64,000 bases of DNA from Bradysia coprophila (GCF_014529535.1 NW_023503376.1:5343716-5407715), one strand, 5' to 3'. Shown: positions 48,801 to 61,432, counted from the stretch's first letter. Notes: generated by a model not told the origin, from the letters alone. Translations and numbers: made by a program.

Positions 48801-51800
48801 CGAAATTCTCAATTTTTCAGATCATCGTTGTTCCGCATTCACATAACGATCCGGGCTGGTTGAAGACCTTTGTCAATTACTTTCAATCGGATTCGCGGCA
48901 AATTCTGAACTTAATCATAACGAAAATGCAAGAGTACACCGATATGACGTTCATTTGGTCGGAAATAAGCTTTCTGCAATTGTGGTGGGATCAAGCCCAT
49001 CCGACGAAGCAACGGGCACTTAAGCAACTTATCCAGTCCGGACGATTTGAGGTGAATATCAACCTTAAATGATTTGACAAGACAAAAAATTCAAAAAAAA
49101 TAAAATTTTAAGATCACAACTGGTGGTTGGGTCATGACAGACGAGGCAAATGTTCATTTGTACGCCATGCTGGACCAATTAATTGAAGGTCACCAGTGGA
49201 TTAAAGCCAACTTAAATTACACTCCAGTCACTGGATGGTAAGTTTTATCAATTGCTTGTGTGGTGTAAAGGAATGCACCTACAATGAGTCTTCAAGGCAC
49301 AACAACTAATCTTCTTCCTAATTTCCACCTATCAAGGTCAATCGATCCATTCGGTCATGGAAGTACTGTTCCATATCTACTATCTGCTGCTGGCTTCGAA
49401 GGGACAATCATTCAACGGATCCACTACGCATGGAAACAGTGGTTTGCAAAGCATCAGTATGGCGACTTTATGTGGGAGCCATACTGGTCAAATAGCGATG
49501 AGCATGGAGTACAATCATTGCTCACACACAACATGCCGTTCGACATTTATTCCATCAAGCATTCGTGTGGACCGCATCCGTTCGTTTGTTTGAATTTCGA
49601 TTTTCGCAAAATACCCGGCGAGTACACCGAATATTCGATCAAGGCAGAATTCATCACCGATGAGAACATCGAAGCCAAGGCGACTTTGCTGATGGATCAG
49701 TATTCACGAACGGCATCGTTGTTTCCGCACAATGTAGCACTGATTCCAGTCGGAGACGATTTTCGGTACAACAAGGAGAAAGAAGTGGAACAGCAGTACA
49801 CCAACTATAAGCGGCTGATTGATTACATCAACTCTCACAAGTGGAAGTACAAAGCTGAGATTAGTTTCGGGCTGCCCAAAGACTATTTCCGGGCAATTCG
49901 AGAGAGATACGAACAATTCCCGTCACTGAAAGGCGACTTTTTCGTTTATTCGGACATTTTCACTGAAGGAAGACCGGCTTACTGGTCTGGTTACTTCTCC
50001 ACTCGACCAATGTACAAGATTCTCAGTCGTGAGCTGGAGAATCAACTGCGCAGCTTGGAAATACTGTTCACAATCGCATTCAATTCGGCAAGGCAATCGA
50101 AGAACTTAAATGCTCTGCGGGTGTACGAGAAAAATTACGAAAAAATTATTTTGGCTCGTCGTAACCTGGCGCTATTTCAACACCACGACGCAATCACAGG
50201 TACCAGTAAAGCAATCGTGATGCGAGATTATGGAATCAGACTGTTCGAAAGCATACAGGACATTGTGAAGCTGCAGGAGAGTTGCATTGAATACTTGATA
50301 CAGAAGCAACCGACCAGTCATCATGGATTTGTGTTGAGCGAAATGGAGAGGGAGAGCTTCAATAAATTGTCTAGGAAATTGCCGATTTACTTGGCCAAAA
50401 ATAGCACCAGCAAATTTGTTGTTTACAATTCTGGATCGCAAGACAGATTGGAGGTGATTACAATCAGAACTGTGTCGCCGAACGTGGAAATTTGGAACGA
50501 CGGAGTAAAGATGGAAATTCAAGTCAATCCCGTGTGGAACATAACCGAAAATGTCCACAAATACACGGCAGAAGAACCGGTGAACCTGATTAAAGTGTCC
50601 GACAAACAATTCGAAATCCTGTTCCTGGCTAGTTTACCAGCGCTGTCGTTATCCACTTTTACCATTCGATACACTGAAGACTATAAAACTCGAATGGCAA
50701 CGATCTACTGCAACGAGTGTAAGGATGAGACGGTGAACTTGTTTGAAATTCGCAACAAACAGCCCGGTGACATTCAGTTGGAAAACTACAAAATGCGCCT
50801 GCTGTTCGATGAACAGTCGGGCTTCCTGAAAACTGTTACTAAGAAGAATATGGGCAAACCGATACAGTGTGCCATCAAATTTGCCGCCTATCGCAGTGCC
50901 CAGTTCCACTCCGGAGCGTATCTATTCAAAACGGATCCGGAACATCATGACACCGAACGCAATGTGTTCGAGCAGTACGCCGATATGAAAATTGTCATCA
51001 GTTCGGGACCGATAGCCAGCGATGTGACGGTTATTTACTACCCATTCTTGGCGCATACCGTTCGCATTTACAATACAAAAACGGATATCGACAATGCGAT
51101 TTACGTGGAGAACGACATCGATTTCGAGCCGCCGCCGAAGAACCGAGAAACGGAACTGTTCATGCGTTTTACGACGGATATTGAAAATGGCGAGAATCCG
51201 ATATTTTACACGGATCAGAACGGATTTCAGTACCAGAAACGGGTGAAAGTGAAGTCGATTGGCATCGAGGGTAATTACTTTCCGATAACAACGGCTGCTT
51301 TCATCCAAGACGAAAAGACCCGTCTAACTGTGCTGACGAACCATGCACAAGGTGCTGCTAGTTTCGAACCTGGTCATTTAGAGGTCATGGTGGATCGTCG
51401 AACCCTATACGATGACTACCGTGGAATGGGTGAAGGTGTTGTGGATAGCCGGCAAACGAGACACAAATTCTGGATATTAATCGAACATTTCCAACCGGCC
51501 GAGGACAAATCGACCGAACAGAATGAATATCAAGTTCCTAGCCTATTTGCCAATCACTTATCCAACATACACATCTATCCATCGAACACGTATTTCATTG
51601 ATAGCCAAGACTTCACCAGCTTGCAGCTAAGCAACCACGTTCAACTCATTGACCATAAATTTCCGTGCGATTTGCATCTACTAACGTTGCGTACATTGAC
51701 TGAAGAAGAACTGCCACTGTTTCCGTCTCGGTCCGCTCTGATGGTGTTGCATCGTCAGGCGTACAGTTGTAAATTTGCCGACAATGTGCATAGCAAACAG

Positions 51801-51968
51801 TGCAAGAAACAGGCTTTTACCAAAAATATTTTCAATCATCTGCACATTGAAAGCATTGCCAGTACAACGTTGACTGGACTGAAGACGAATGCCGTTGTGA
51901 AGAACTTTAGTAGCATTTATGTCAAACCGATGGACATTCGAACATTTAACTTGACGTTCGAGTATTGA
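45808..51968 (+). CDS. Golgi-type class II alpha-mannosidase (GH38)
   Basis: Coding exons are 45808-45935, 48290-48470, 48536-48628, 48821-49051, 49113-49237 and 49337-51968, giving 1129 residues. It is a type II membrane protein: a short basic cytoplasmic tail ([12 protein letters not shown]), a signal-anchor at about residues 13-33, a stem, then the catalytic domain. It trims mannose from N-glycans in the Golgi. Catalytic motifs are all present: PHSHNDPGW (zinc ligands H142 and D144), WSIDPFGHG (nucleophile and zinc ligand D256), GDDFRY (acid/base pair region D393-D394) and QHHDAITGT (zinc ligand H536). H142, D144, D256 and D393 are spaced as in Drosophila Golgi mannosidase II. H536 lies about 13 residues further on, because of an insertion that includes [15 protein letters not shown]. 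From memory of the family this resembles alpha-Man-IIb (ManIII) more than alpha-Man-IIa; that is inference. Intron 1 carries a 1.75-kb composite element. Confidence 0.93.
46108..46300. repeat. ACCTGACCTG-rich repeat in mannosidase intron 1
   Basis: Dense AGGTCA/TGACCT strings in both orientations. This is the counterpart of the block at 11090-11395 in the SLC22-like gene. Confidence 0.45.
46367..48119 (+). mobile_element. Composite fold-back/minisatellite element, copy 2
   Basis: It starts ATCATGTCCGGAGCGATAGC and ends GATTTTTGTTGGGAT. It is collinear with copy 1 (30096-31954, inverted) but lacks that copy's 283-bp hAT insertion. The minisatellite lies at 47230-47530 and the terminal fold-back at 47598-48119. 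The conserved block has open frames at 46483-46725 and 46747-46944, which together match the single frame of copy 1 across a break. The element occupies most of intron 1 of the mannosidase gene. Confidence 0.75.
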
Positions 51969-52744
51969 TTTTTAGGTAGAAAATTTTAATTATTTTTTTT
52001 TCGTTGAAATTTGGATATTATTTTCACACATACTCACGATGCCGTGTTAGACCAAAGCAATGTAGGTCGTTTTCGGTTGGCTCTTTTCAGAGCTTCAAAC
52101 TTTCAATTAGAAATTAGAGTTAGAGAAACAAAAAGCTCGCTAAGACAAATGATAAAATCTGTTACGTTCGGTCTAAACACGGCAGTTATGAATGGGAGTT
52201 TTGGCAAACCGCATATGGCGGGAGATGTTAGGTGTATGAATTTCTAGAATTTATTTATTTTCACTCCTTCGATGGTTTACATCGATATTTCAAACAAAAC
52301 ACAAATTGAGGAACGAAAATCCAAACCAAGGGATTCGACAAACGTCTTCGAAATAAATTTTCAAATCCGTTATGTCCTCACTCAGTCGAATCATCGAATC
52401 TGTTACCTCTTTTGATCATTTGAATTTTCAAGATCAGAAAAAAAATCTTTTACTTCATAAGAAGCATTAGAGGTTGTTCACTTCGAAGGCAAAAAGATGA
52501 TCTCTAAAAATTTCAAAATTTCATTTTTTCTTGAAAGAGAGCTCCGGGATTAATTGAAGTTCCCTTAGTTTTACTACGAAATCGGACGACATTATCCAGA
52601 ATTTTTCACGTATCGTTACTGACGACATCTGTGAAAGGCCAGTGTACAGTCTAAAATATAGATGAATTATAAGCAAATCTAGAACGTTTTAGATACAACT
52701 TACGACTGAACCGAGGCGTAGATTCTCATGCCTTTCTTAACTTT
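51969..52744 (+). other. 3' untranslated region of the mannosidase and spacer
   Basis: AATAAA occurs at 52352. The stretch is otherwise unique and AT-rich, with no supported exon. Confidence 0.5.
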
Positions 52745-53129
52745 AAGAATTTGTAACTTGACAGTTCTTATGGGATTTTATGCCCGCTACTTTTAAATGG
52801 GATATTATATTCGACCGATAAATTAATTCAAAACTACCGATAAAAAGTAATAAATGACCGATAAATATGGTACCGATAGAAAATAATAAATGATCGATAG
52901 GAAATCCACAAGTACCGATAAAAATATTCAAAACTACCGATAATTTTTTACCGATAAAAAGTACTAAAATACCGATAAGTTGGGAACTTTATCGATCGTT
53001 AATCACTTTTTATCGGTAATTTATTATTTTTTATCGGTACTTCCGTTTTTTCTATCTCAATAAAATATTTTCGAGCCAGAAAATAATGTACTTTTACGGC
53101 TCTGGATTATTATAGCCAAGAAGAAATAT

Positions 53130-54360
53130 AAAAACATAGCTAACGCCGACCCGTACGAAACACCTATTCGTATCAAAAGCCTTTAATGTGAAACTCTTCA
53201 TTTCTCTTACTTCATTTTCTTCTCTGCTGAAAAACTATTCTTCCTTTAAAATCACTTACATTATCCACTCTTTGCCTTGTTATCATATACAACTAAATTG
53301 CCGGAGGCAATATAGACAGCCCCGTACGAAGTCAAATTTCATAAATTCCTATTTAAACAGCTGTATACCGCTATATTTACCTATATTTTCCTATAAATAA
53401 ACATTTCACAGATGAATATGCTGTAATATAGCTCTATATGCCTGTATATAGCTCAATATAGCTGTATATAGGTATATATAGATGTCCGTATATGGAATCC
53501 CTGAAACCCCACACACATAACAAATTATTTCCATGTTAACAGAAACTCTCTAAGTATCATTTTTCCCAAGATATTTCTATTTTACTAAAATCCAATATGG
53601 CCGCCGGCAGCCATTTTGTTAGGAGACCGGAAATAGTACCGACGCTTTACATTCGTTAATACCTTTCAAACAAAACAAAATTCATGAAATTCGGTCAAAA
53701 TTTACTCGAGATATTGTCAAAATACACCACGTTCACTGTACTTCCGAGTAGCCAGATAAGAGCTCACTCCAAGAGACCTAGCTCACGCTCCGGAGAACAT
53801 AATTTCATAAAAAAAATTTTCCCTGATTGGTACGGTCAATACCTATCTAATAAAGCTAAAACAGACGAAATATGTTCAAATGTGGCCGACCTACAAGCAA
53901 AAACTGCTTGCCGCCCTGTGCCTGTTCCACACCAAGGGGTCTAACTCACGAGTCGGTCATCCGATTTCCATAAACTTTTTTTTTGTCGATCGGTATTGTA
54001 AATACCTTTTATTTGACGTATCACTTACAAGTTTAACGTTTAAATGTCCGGAGATATCTTCGAAAAACCGTAAAGCACTTATTGGGCCACAGCTCGGGAG
54101 GGGTCGATCCAAAATCACTCATCTTCGAACTTAGCCTGTCTTTTGACATTACCAAACGGGAAAAAAAAGAATTTTCAAAATCGGATGCGTTTTACTCAAG
54201 TTATCGTGCAGACAGACGGACAGACGGACATTTTTTTTTCGCGGATTTGGCATCTCTAGACAACCACAATAGGTTTCCCCTTACTCAGGGAGTCCAATTC
54301 GACGTGTTACAAACGTATGCGTAAACCCATATGACCCCAGTACTTCGTACGGGTCTAAAA
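53130..54360 (+). mobile_element. GACCCGTACGAA-end element, copy D1
   Basis: Nearly identical to D2 (61520-62755) over about 1.2 kb, with only scattered substitutions and small length changes. The inverted termini GACCCGTACGAA (53148) and TTCGTACGGGTC (54344-54355) match the B and C right end apart from one base. The right third (GACGGACAGACGGACATTTT run, then TCCAATTCGACGTGTTACAA) is homologous to that of copies B and C. Short open frames inside are not coding. Confidence 0.8.
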
Positions 54361-54398
54361 ACAGAAAAATCACGATCCCACAATAATAGAGAATTACA

Positions 54399-54522
54399 GT
54401 GAACGACATCTCAAATGTCTCACTGTCATTTTTTTCAGAGAATGTCATTGTGAATTTGCAATGACACAATAAAATTCTCAGAAAAATTTAACAGTGAGAC
54501 ATTTGAGATGTCGTTCACTGTA
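54399..54522. repeat. Perfect 31-bp inverted pair
   Basis: ACAGTGAACGACATCTCAAA and onward is exactly complemented 62 bases later. Inside is a second pair around GAGAATGTCATTG and CAATGACA. Confidence 0.7.
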
Positions 54523-54559
54523 TTATCCCCATCTATAATTTTGAAATAACATTGAGATT

Positions 54560-55640
54560 GGAAGTAAGCAAGTCATGTTTGACTCTTCTTATAATAGACA
54601 AAATTTTAATTATTCGGCCCTAAACAACCATATACCCTACGGAGATCATTATAAGTAGGGTACATGTTTGCGCTGAAATACATCAACTGATTTATAAATA
54701 ACTCGAATCAGTGAACATATTGCAGTGACAAAAGTTAGGATTTTGGACCTAAACAGCGATAGATCCTACAGGGGTGATCTACTTATACTGATACGTATCT
54801 ACTGATACATAAATAACACAGATCGCACAATATTTACTGGACTTATCACAATGACAAAATTTTCATTTTTTGGAGTTTTGGACCAAAACCTTTTTTTCTC
54901 TCATTTTTCAGGGATAGATGCTACAGGGATGAATATCAATAGGGTTCGTATTTGTGCCAACGCGCCTCTACTGATACATAAATCAAGAAGATCGGACGAC
55001 ATAGGTGTGTAGACCAAAAATAGAGGTGTTATCGAAGAAGCATCGGCGAGGAAAACCATTTAACGGCGTGAAAAGTATAAATTACGTTTTTTTCATCATG
55101 ATGATTCCTTGCACGTACAATGAAACCAATTCATTCGCTTGTTTCTTGCGGTCAAATTCATGAAAATTACTAGAAATTCATCAAAATTCCGTAAAATTCC
55201 CAAAAATTTCTCAGAATTCTTAAAATTCCTGAAAATTCTTGAAAATTCTATAAAACATTCCCAAAAATAGGCTTTGGACGACATTCACTCGACTTATCGC
55301 AGTGACAAACTTTTCATGAAATTTTTGATTTTCCATTTATACCCACCACATCAGGTCTCCCCGAATTATCAGATTTTATCCGATTGGTTACCGATTATCG
55401 CCCATTCTGACGTAAGACTCTTGACTTTTAGTCAAGGGATTTTTCCCGATTTCCCTCAAATTTATACAAATTTATCTGATTTTCCACGAATCTTCCCAAT
55501 TTTCCTCAGTTTCTGCAAATTTCCACGAATTTCCCTGATTTTCCACAAATTTCCCTAATTTTCCACAAATTTTCCTGATTTTCCACTAATTTTCCTAACT
55601 TTTTCTGATTTACCACAAATTTCCACGAATTTTCCAGAAT
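54560..55640. repeat. Degenerate tandem repeats and ATTTTCC minisatellite
   Basis: Three diverged units of about 150-185 bp (phrases TGGACCTAAACAGCGATAGA, CTACTGATACATAAAT) run from 54600 to 55000. AAAATTCCTGAAAATTC-type repeats follow at 55150-55270. A 18-20-bp GATTTTCCACAAATTTCCC repeat runs from 55430 to 55640. The GTAAGACTCTTGACTTTTAG hairpin of the 1037 type lies at 55422. The translated frames are repeats, not genes. Confidence 0.6.
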
Positions 55641-56433
55641 TTCCATACTTACCAACTTATAACTTATAACTTTGACTTATACCTATGATTTCGTACGTAG
55701 TCGACTTATAACTTACGACTTATGACCATCTGACTTATAACTTATAAAATCAGATTTATGAGTGAGATAAGTCACTTTCGCAATCCTTCTAGCAATATAT
55801 AAAGGGCAGTTGAAAATTATAGACTGGGAGCCTCACCATCACCACACTATTACCACATTCGTATCATTCCTCTATTATTGTGGGATCGTGACCTTTCTGT
55901 TTTTTTTTTGTTAATATTTCTTCTTGGCTGTAAGAGCCGTAAGAGTATATTATTGTCTGGCTCAAATATTTTTTATTGAGATGGTTTTATTTCGAGCCGA
56001 ATATTTCGATGAATATTTCCCATAAACAAAAAAAAATCCCGGCGAGACAGAACGGTATTTGGTCATTAAGAATAATAAACTACCGGTAGAAAAAACGGGA
56101 GTACCGATAAAAAATAATAAATTACCGATAGAATATAATGAATGATCGATAAAAAATAATAGATTACCGATAAAGAGTGATTAACGATCGATAAAGATCC
56201 CAACTTATCGGTATTTTAGTACTTTTTATCGGTAAAAAATTATCGGTAGTTTTGAATATTTTTATCGGTACTTGTGGATTTCCTATCGATCATTTATTAT
56301 TTTCTATCGGTACCATATTTATCGGTCATTTATTACTTTTTATCGGTAGTTTTGAATTAATTTATCGGTCGTTTATTAGTATCCCTTTTAAATTACGAAT
56401 TCTTAACGCTACGAACGTACGATAAATGAGGCT

Positions 56434-56707
56434 CAGGGTCTTATTGTTGGGAAATTTATTCACTGAAAATTATCGAAATTTCTCAAAAATTTACTAAAAA
56501 TTACCGAAATTTACCGGAAATATTAGGGAAGGTCAGATTGTTCAAATTGAAACGGAACGACAAACACAAACAGTTTTTCTTTGGGACAATGTAGCTTTGC
56601 CAAAAAAAATTGTTTGTGTTAGTCGTTCCGTTTCAGTTTGAACAATCTGACCTTCCCTAATATTTCCGGTAAATTTCGGTAAATAAAATTTGCAATAACA
56701 AGCCCTG
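56434..56707. mobile_element. hAT-like MITE (CAGGG ends)
   Basis: The ends CAGGGTCTTATTGTTGGGAA and CAATAACAAGCCCTG are inverted, and inner arms of about 70 bp (56502-56574 against 56612-56684) pair through AGGGAAGGTCAGATTGTTCA. No 8-bp duplication was found, so the superfamily rests on the end sequence only. Confidence 0.55.
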
Positions 56708-58950
56708 GACTGAACTGGTAATGTTTATATTTAAGAGTTTAAAACTAATTTCATCCTACAGTTAGTAAAATTAATGATAAAATCATAAGTGAAAATGAGA
56801 TTACTTTGGAAGTCGCCCCCGAAATAACGTCGTCCAATTTCGTTAAAATCCGGACGACACATTGCTTCTAATCTGATCTGTGAAATAATATATTCTTCTG
56901 ACCAAAAATCCTTTCAAAGCTTAGACGAATTATTCCTACACGTCTAAGTTTCAAAGAACCACGACATTTATGTGTTCAATGCAACTGAAATTTTCAATTT
57001 ATTCCTTCCCTACTTCCATATTCATTCAATGTGAAAAGAAAATGAGATGGATGGATGCATCTTGTTGAAAAATGGTACAAAGATAATTTTTAATTAAAAA
57101 AAAGAGTTTAAAATCATGTGGATTGTTCAGTGTGTGAGATCTGTAATGTGTATTGACACCTTCTTCTTTCAGAAGGCTTCTTGTAACTATTTTCGCTAAC
57201 GATTGATAAAGCTTGGAGATGTGCCTGAGATTTGACAAATTCAAGAAAAACAAATCCAAGTCTGAAGGCCATCAAGGAATGTAATTTGGATCGTGGGGTT
57301 TTTTTTTTTTGGGAATTTAATTCTGAAAATTTTGAAAAAGTTCCGAAAAAATCGGCAAAAAATTACAGAATTTTTTCGGACCTTTCTCAGTGTTTTGTGA
57401 AATTTTCGGAATGAAAATTCCCAAAAATGAGCCCTGATATAGATGGGCTAACTCGAAGAAAATGTGCAGCTAGAAGAACAAATATTTTATCTGAAATAGT
57501 GAACGAAATAGTTGCTTGTTTTGTATGTTCAATGAACATTGTTCGTTCATTCAACGTTTCAACTTACAGTCTGAAGATTTTATAGATTTTTCTTGTGTAT
57601 GAAATACTCTTCCATTGCGGTGTGTGATTTGGATTGGTTGAATACTCGTTTCGGTCAATGGAAATCCTCAACAGACCGATACCTAATATCCAATCCGTTG
57701 GACCAGTATTGGATTAATTTTGTCGATCAATTGATGAACAAAGTATGAATAAGATGAGACTAGCTAGTAATTTGCCTAAACTCCTTGTTGTTAAGAAGAA
57801 ATTTATGTTTTTAGTAATTTAATATAATGCTGCTGCTTTCATGTGTTTGTGAAGAGTGATTTTTCTAGGAGTAACCTTAGTGATTAAAACTATAAATGAA
57901 ATGAAACTAACTAAAAAATGAGACAGATATGCCGACTCATGCCAATTCTATATTATTGATCGTATTGATCTTCTTGTTGTTGTTTTTTCTTTTCTTTTTA
58001 TTTTCCACTTTTTGTTTTTGGTGAATTTCGGGTGCTTACAAAATTAATTTATTTTAACATTGAAATTTGTTCTTTCGTGTGAGAAATTAATCCGTGTGAG
58101 TTTTCTTGGGTTTTCTTTTTTTTATTTGAGGTAATAATTTATATATTAACAGCACTGTGTATGATGAAAGGACATTTTATGTTAATTGCAAGTTTAAGAT
58201 AAAGTTATAAGTTAAGTACAAAGTAAAGAAATTTCTCTCTAACAATCCAATTTCAATAAATTTTTCTTTTATTTTACATAATTAAGGCACACAACACACA
58301 CACACTATTATAATGATGAACCATTTTAATAAAAAAATCATGAGGATGTTGGTCTATTTAAATACATTTTATAAATTCTTGAATGTGATACATTTTTTAT
58401 AATTATAATTAGTCGAAACGAAGATGGATTTTTGCAGATTTATTCTATGATTTTCAGGTGATTATGAGGAGAATTATCGTTTTCTTTTAAAACGTAGAGA
58501 TGAACATTTAGTGGTGTAAGAACTAACCCCCCCTCTGGTTAACTGTTAGACAAATTATTAATAAAATGCTAAAATGTAAGTCCTGAAAATGTATTACGCC
58601 CTCAGGCAGAGAGTTTCCAAATAATAAAAAAAATATTTAAAAAAAAACGTTTGTGTTTAAGTCTTTGAATGAGTTGCGTTCATACAGAAGAGCTCGGTGT
58701 AAATTTGTAGAGTCCACCATGTCGTTGTTATCTTCATCGAATAAAAAACCTTTACTAATTTCGTAGTTACTCAGTTACTAGGTTTATAGCTTGCTCAGAT
58801 CAGTGATTTCGCCGATCCTTGTCATAAATTATCTGAATCATACTTTCTTGGTGTGAGCTAAAACAGAACTGAGGGAGTTGCGGGAATGTACCACCTCTTA
58901 GACCATTATTTTAATATTTCCGTAATTTTTTACAATTCCTTCAACTTGAA
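56708..58950. other. Unique AT-rich stretch with one possible orphan exon
   Basis: Little repeat DNA is visible. A 49-codon + strand frame (57599-57748, start MKYSSIAVCDLDWLNTR, later YLISNPLDQYWINFVDQL) has coding-like composition and ends just beyond a possible GTATGA donor. No partner exons were found, so it is not called as a gene. Several candidate polyadenylation signals around 58250-58650 would fit a long 3' untranslated region. Confidence 0.3.
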
Positions 58951-59779
58951 GTGTGCTGGAGAATCTTCACAAAAGCCCAACGTGAACGGCATTTTATTTG
59001 TATGTGGTGCTCCTCTTTCATCAAAAAGAAAGTTGAGTATTGGATGATAACTCTCATACCGGACCTATATTTGAATGTCTTTTGTAGACTTTGTAAAATA
59101 GTAAAAATTTCGTCATATTTTCGAATTAGATTTGCTTCAACATTTCCTGTCGAGGTCTTTCTAACGAACCCTAATTCACAAAAATCTCCACACTTTCAGA
59201 TGAAATTTTGGGATTTATTCGACATATTTGCCATTTTTAGCGCTTTTTTGCAAATGTTTTTTTCACTGATCTCAAATTTTATACTTTTTCCTAGACCTCA
59301 TCGAGACCTTTTCAAAGAACTCCCATTTATTGAAATTGTTCCACTTTTAGATGAAATTTTAAGATTTGAACAGACATTTCTTGCTCCGCGAAAAATTTCA
59401 TCAAAAGCTCGAATAAAATAATTTATTTTGCTAAAGTGGAAGCAAAATGAAATGATCGATTCTGAGTACAGATTTTAAAGCCAGTATAGTCTTACATACC
59501 GCCCATTTGAACTGTTTATGGTGCATTTGTTAGGTTTTTTATCTGTAAACAGGTCCAATGCATACGCATAAGCTCGAGTTCGAAGTATAGACGTACGTGC
59601 GCGCGCAGGCTCAATAAACCGAAAAAACATTGTGAATGTTATGCAAATCGACCGAAAGCTTGTTATTTAGATCTATTTAGACTCATTTTTAAATCACAAT
59701 ACGCTAAAAATCTTAGGAATCGATCATTTCAATTTATCCTGCCTTTAATTCGTTATCGACATGTTAAGTTCGGTTAGCC
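58951..59779. repeat. Degenerate duplicated AT-rich repeat
   Basis: Two diverged copies of a phrase around TTTCAGATGAAATTTTGGGA lie at about 59195 and 59345. The 156-codon open frame crossing them (58951-59421) has no recognisable domain and is judged to be a repeat product. Confidence 0.4.
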
Positions 59780-59848
59780 TTGGAATTCTGGTTCCTGGAA
59801 TTCTCAATTAAAATAACAAGACATCCGATACCCATTTCGTCAAGAAAA

Positions 59849-60451
59849 ATGGTGGCACCCTTCTGTGGTGCCTCAACAAACGCTGATAATGGCCATGTAA
59901 ACCTGATTGTCAACCAGCAAGCAGATTACCAGCTGCGACTCAAATTATGCGGAAAAAATGTTCTGCAGAATAGTCACCCAAAGTACCTTGGTTACACGTA
60001 TGATCGGTCGCTTACACACAAAAACCACTATGAAAAAACGGCATCCAAGATCCAATCCAGAAACAACATCATCCATAAATTGTGCGGCACCACATGGGGG
60101 GCCGCCGCTGAAACATTGCGAACATCGGCACTTGCACTAGTTTTCTCGACTGCGGAATTCTGCTCACCGGGCTGGCTTAATAGTTCACACACAAGCAAAA
60201 TCGAAACTCAACTCCACAACACCCTACGAACGATCAGTGGTACAGTCAAATCGACGCCCATAGAATGGCTAGCGGTGCTCTCTAACATAGCGCCACCACA
60301 TATACGAAGGCAAGAAGCTTTGCAGAAGGAATATCTAAAAATCCAGCAAAACCAACAGCTTCCCATCCACCAAGACATGGAACTAGTTCGATTAAATACC
60401 TATGACAGCCAATGTAGATTACCTACCACAGATAATGCACTTTACCTGTGA
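59849..60451 (+). pseudogene. Non-LTR retrotransposon fragment (reverse transcriptase C-terminal region)
   Basis: The frame reads HPKYLGYTYDRSLTHKNHYE, then TASKIQSRNNIIHKL, TSALALVFSTAEFCSPGWLN and NTLRTISGTVKSTPIEWL. This is the region just after the catalytic core in Jockey-type insect retrotransposons. The catalytic part is absent, and the frame ends at 60451 in repeat sequence. It belongs to a different lineage from the fragment at 31968-33260. Confidence 0.75.
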
Positions 60452-60665
60452 CAGATAACATTGGCCGGTCACATTATCTGACACAGGTAATTTTTGACAA
60501 ATTGCCTACTTACAGAACGTTTTGGGGCACGTTACCAATCACAGGTAATACATTTCTGTAATGTTATCTGTGGCAGATAATTTTTCGTAACATTACCATC
60601 AGTAGGTAATCTTATTGAAAATAGATATCTGTCAGAGGTAATGCGAAAAAATATTTTTTGTCAGT
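60430..60665 (+). repeat. ACAGGTAAT / GTTATCTGTG repeat block
   Basis: Several imperfect copies of ACAGGTAAT and GTTATCTGTGRCAGATAA in both orientations lie directly after the retrotransposon fragment. Confidence 0.5.
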
Positions 60666-60974
60666 GTGGATAACCTTCTACCAGGGCCTATTATTTGGGA
60701 ATTAATTTCCAAAATTCACAAATATTGAACTGAATAGAAGAAGTCGTCTGTAGAGACGCAGATGTCTTTTCACACAGAAACTACCCTTTAAATATTTGAA
60801 CGATCAGTGGATTTTATCCTTATAAACTTTTTAATACACAAAATGACCTGTTTTAAGCCGATGGAGGAACCCCAAAAGATTTAAGTGTTAAGTGCAATGA
60901 AAATAACACTTTGTTCATAAGGATTATGCATTGACATTGCCTAATCACGTCAAGCACATTACGTCCGAGGTTCC

Positions 60975-61220
60975 AAATTTTTGGTAATTTTTGGGAATAT
61001 TTGGGAATATTCGGGAATATTTGAGAATTTTTGGGAATTTTTGGGAATATTTGGGAATTTTTGGGAATTTTTAGGAATTTTTGGGAATATTTGGGAATTT
61101 TTGGGAATATTTGGGAATATTTGGGAATATTTGGGAATTTTTGGGAATATTTGGGAATTTTTGGGAATATTTGGGAATATTTGGGAATATTTGGGAATTT
61201 TTGGGAATATTTGGGAAGTA
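60975..61220 (+). repeat. GGGAATATTT/GGGAATTTTT minisatellite
   Basis: About 24 units of a 10-bp repeat alternate between two forms. The reverse-complement array lies at 62810-62940. The frames through it encode only repeats such as GIFGNIWEYL. Confidence 0.8.
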
Positions 61221-61310
61221 GAAGATTGAATAAATGTATACGATAGAAAATACCTGCTGTAATGTCGCTGTATATTCCTAAGTCACTCGTGAACAGCTAC
61301 TCTTAGCTTT

Positions 61311-61432
61311 CTTTTGAATTTCGACTGACCGAAATCAGCGCTATTTTTTCCGGGACTTTCTTATATACTATCACTACATATAAGAAAGTTCCGAAAAAAT
61401 GGGGCTGATTTCGGTCAGTCGAAATTCAAAAG
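61311..61432. mobile_element. Hairpin MITE with ~55-bp arms
   Basis: CTTTTGAATTTCGACTGACC ... CTTTCTTATAT is followed after about 12 bases by its complement, ATATAAGAAAG ... TCGAAATTCAAAAG. Confidence 0.75.

Larger units (their letters stand above)
52745..56420. mobile_element. 3.7-kb element with long inverted arms, interrupted by a later insertion
   Basis: The left arm (52745-53130, continuing 54361-54395) is rich in TACCGATAAAAAGTAATAAA-type units and passes into TTTTACGGCTCTGGATTATT and AAAAATCACGATCCCACAAT. The right arm (55872-56410) is its reverse complement. The 1.2-kb element at 53130-54360 splits the left arm, while the right arm keeps the uninterrupted version. Between the arms lie a 31-bp perfect inverted pair (54399-54429 and 54492-54522) and degenerate tandem repeats. 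Confidence 0.65.

Noticed and set aside
58951..59421. 156-codon + strand frame
   Set aside because: Crosses two diverged copies of a repeat; no domain, no splice partners, AT-driven composition.
60981..61246. Two frames with GIFGNIWEYL repeats
   Set aside because: Translation of the 10-bp GGGAATATTT array.
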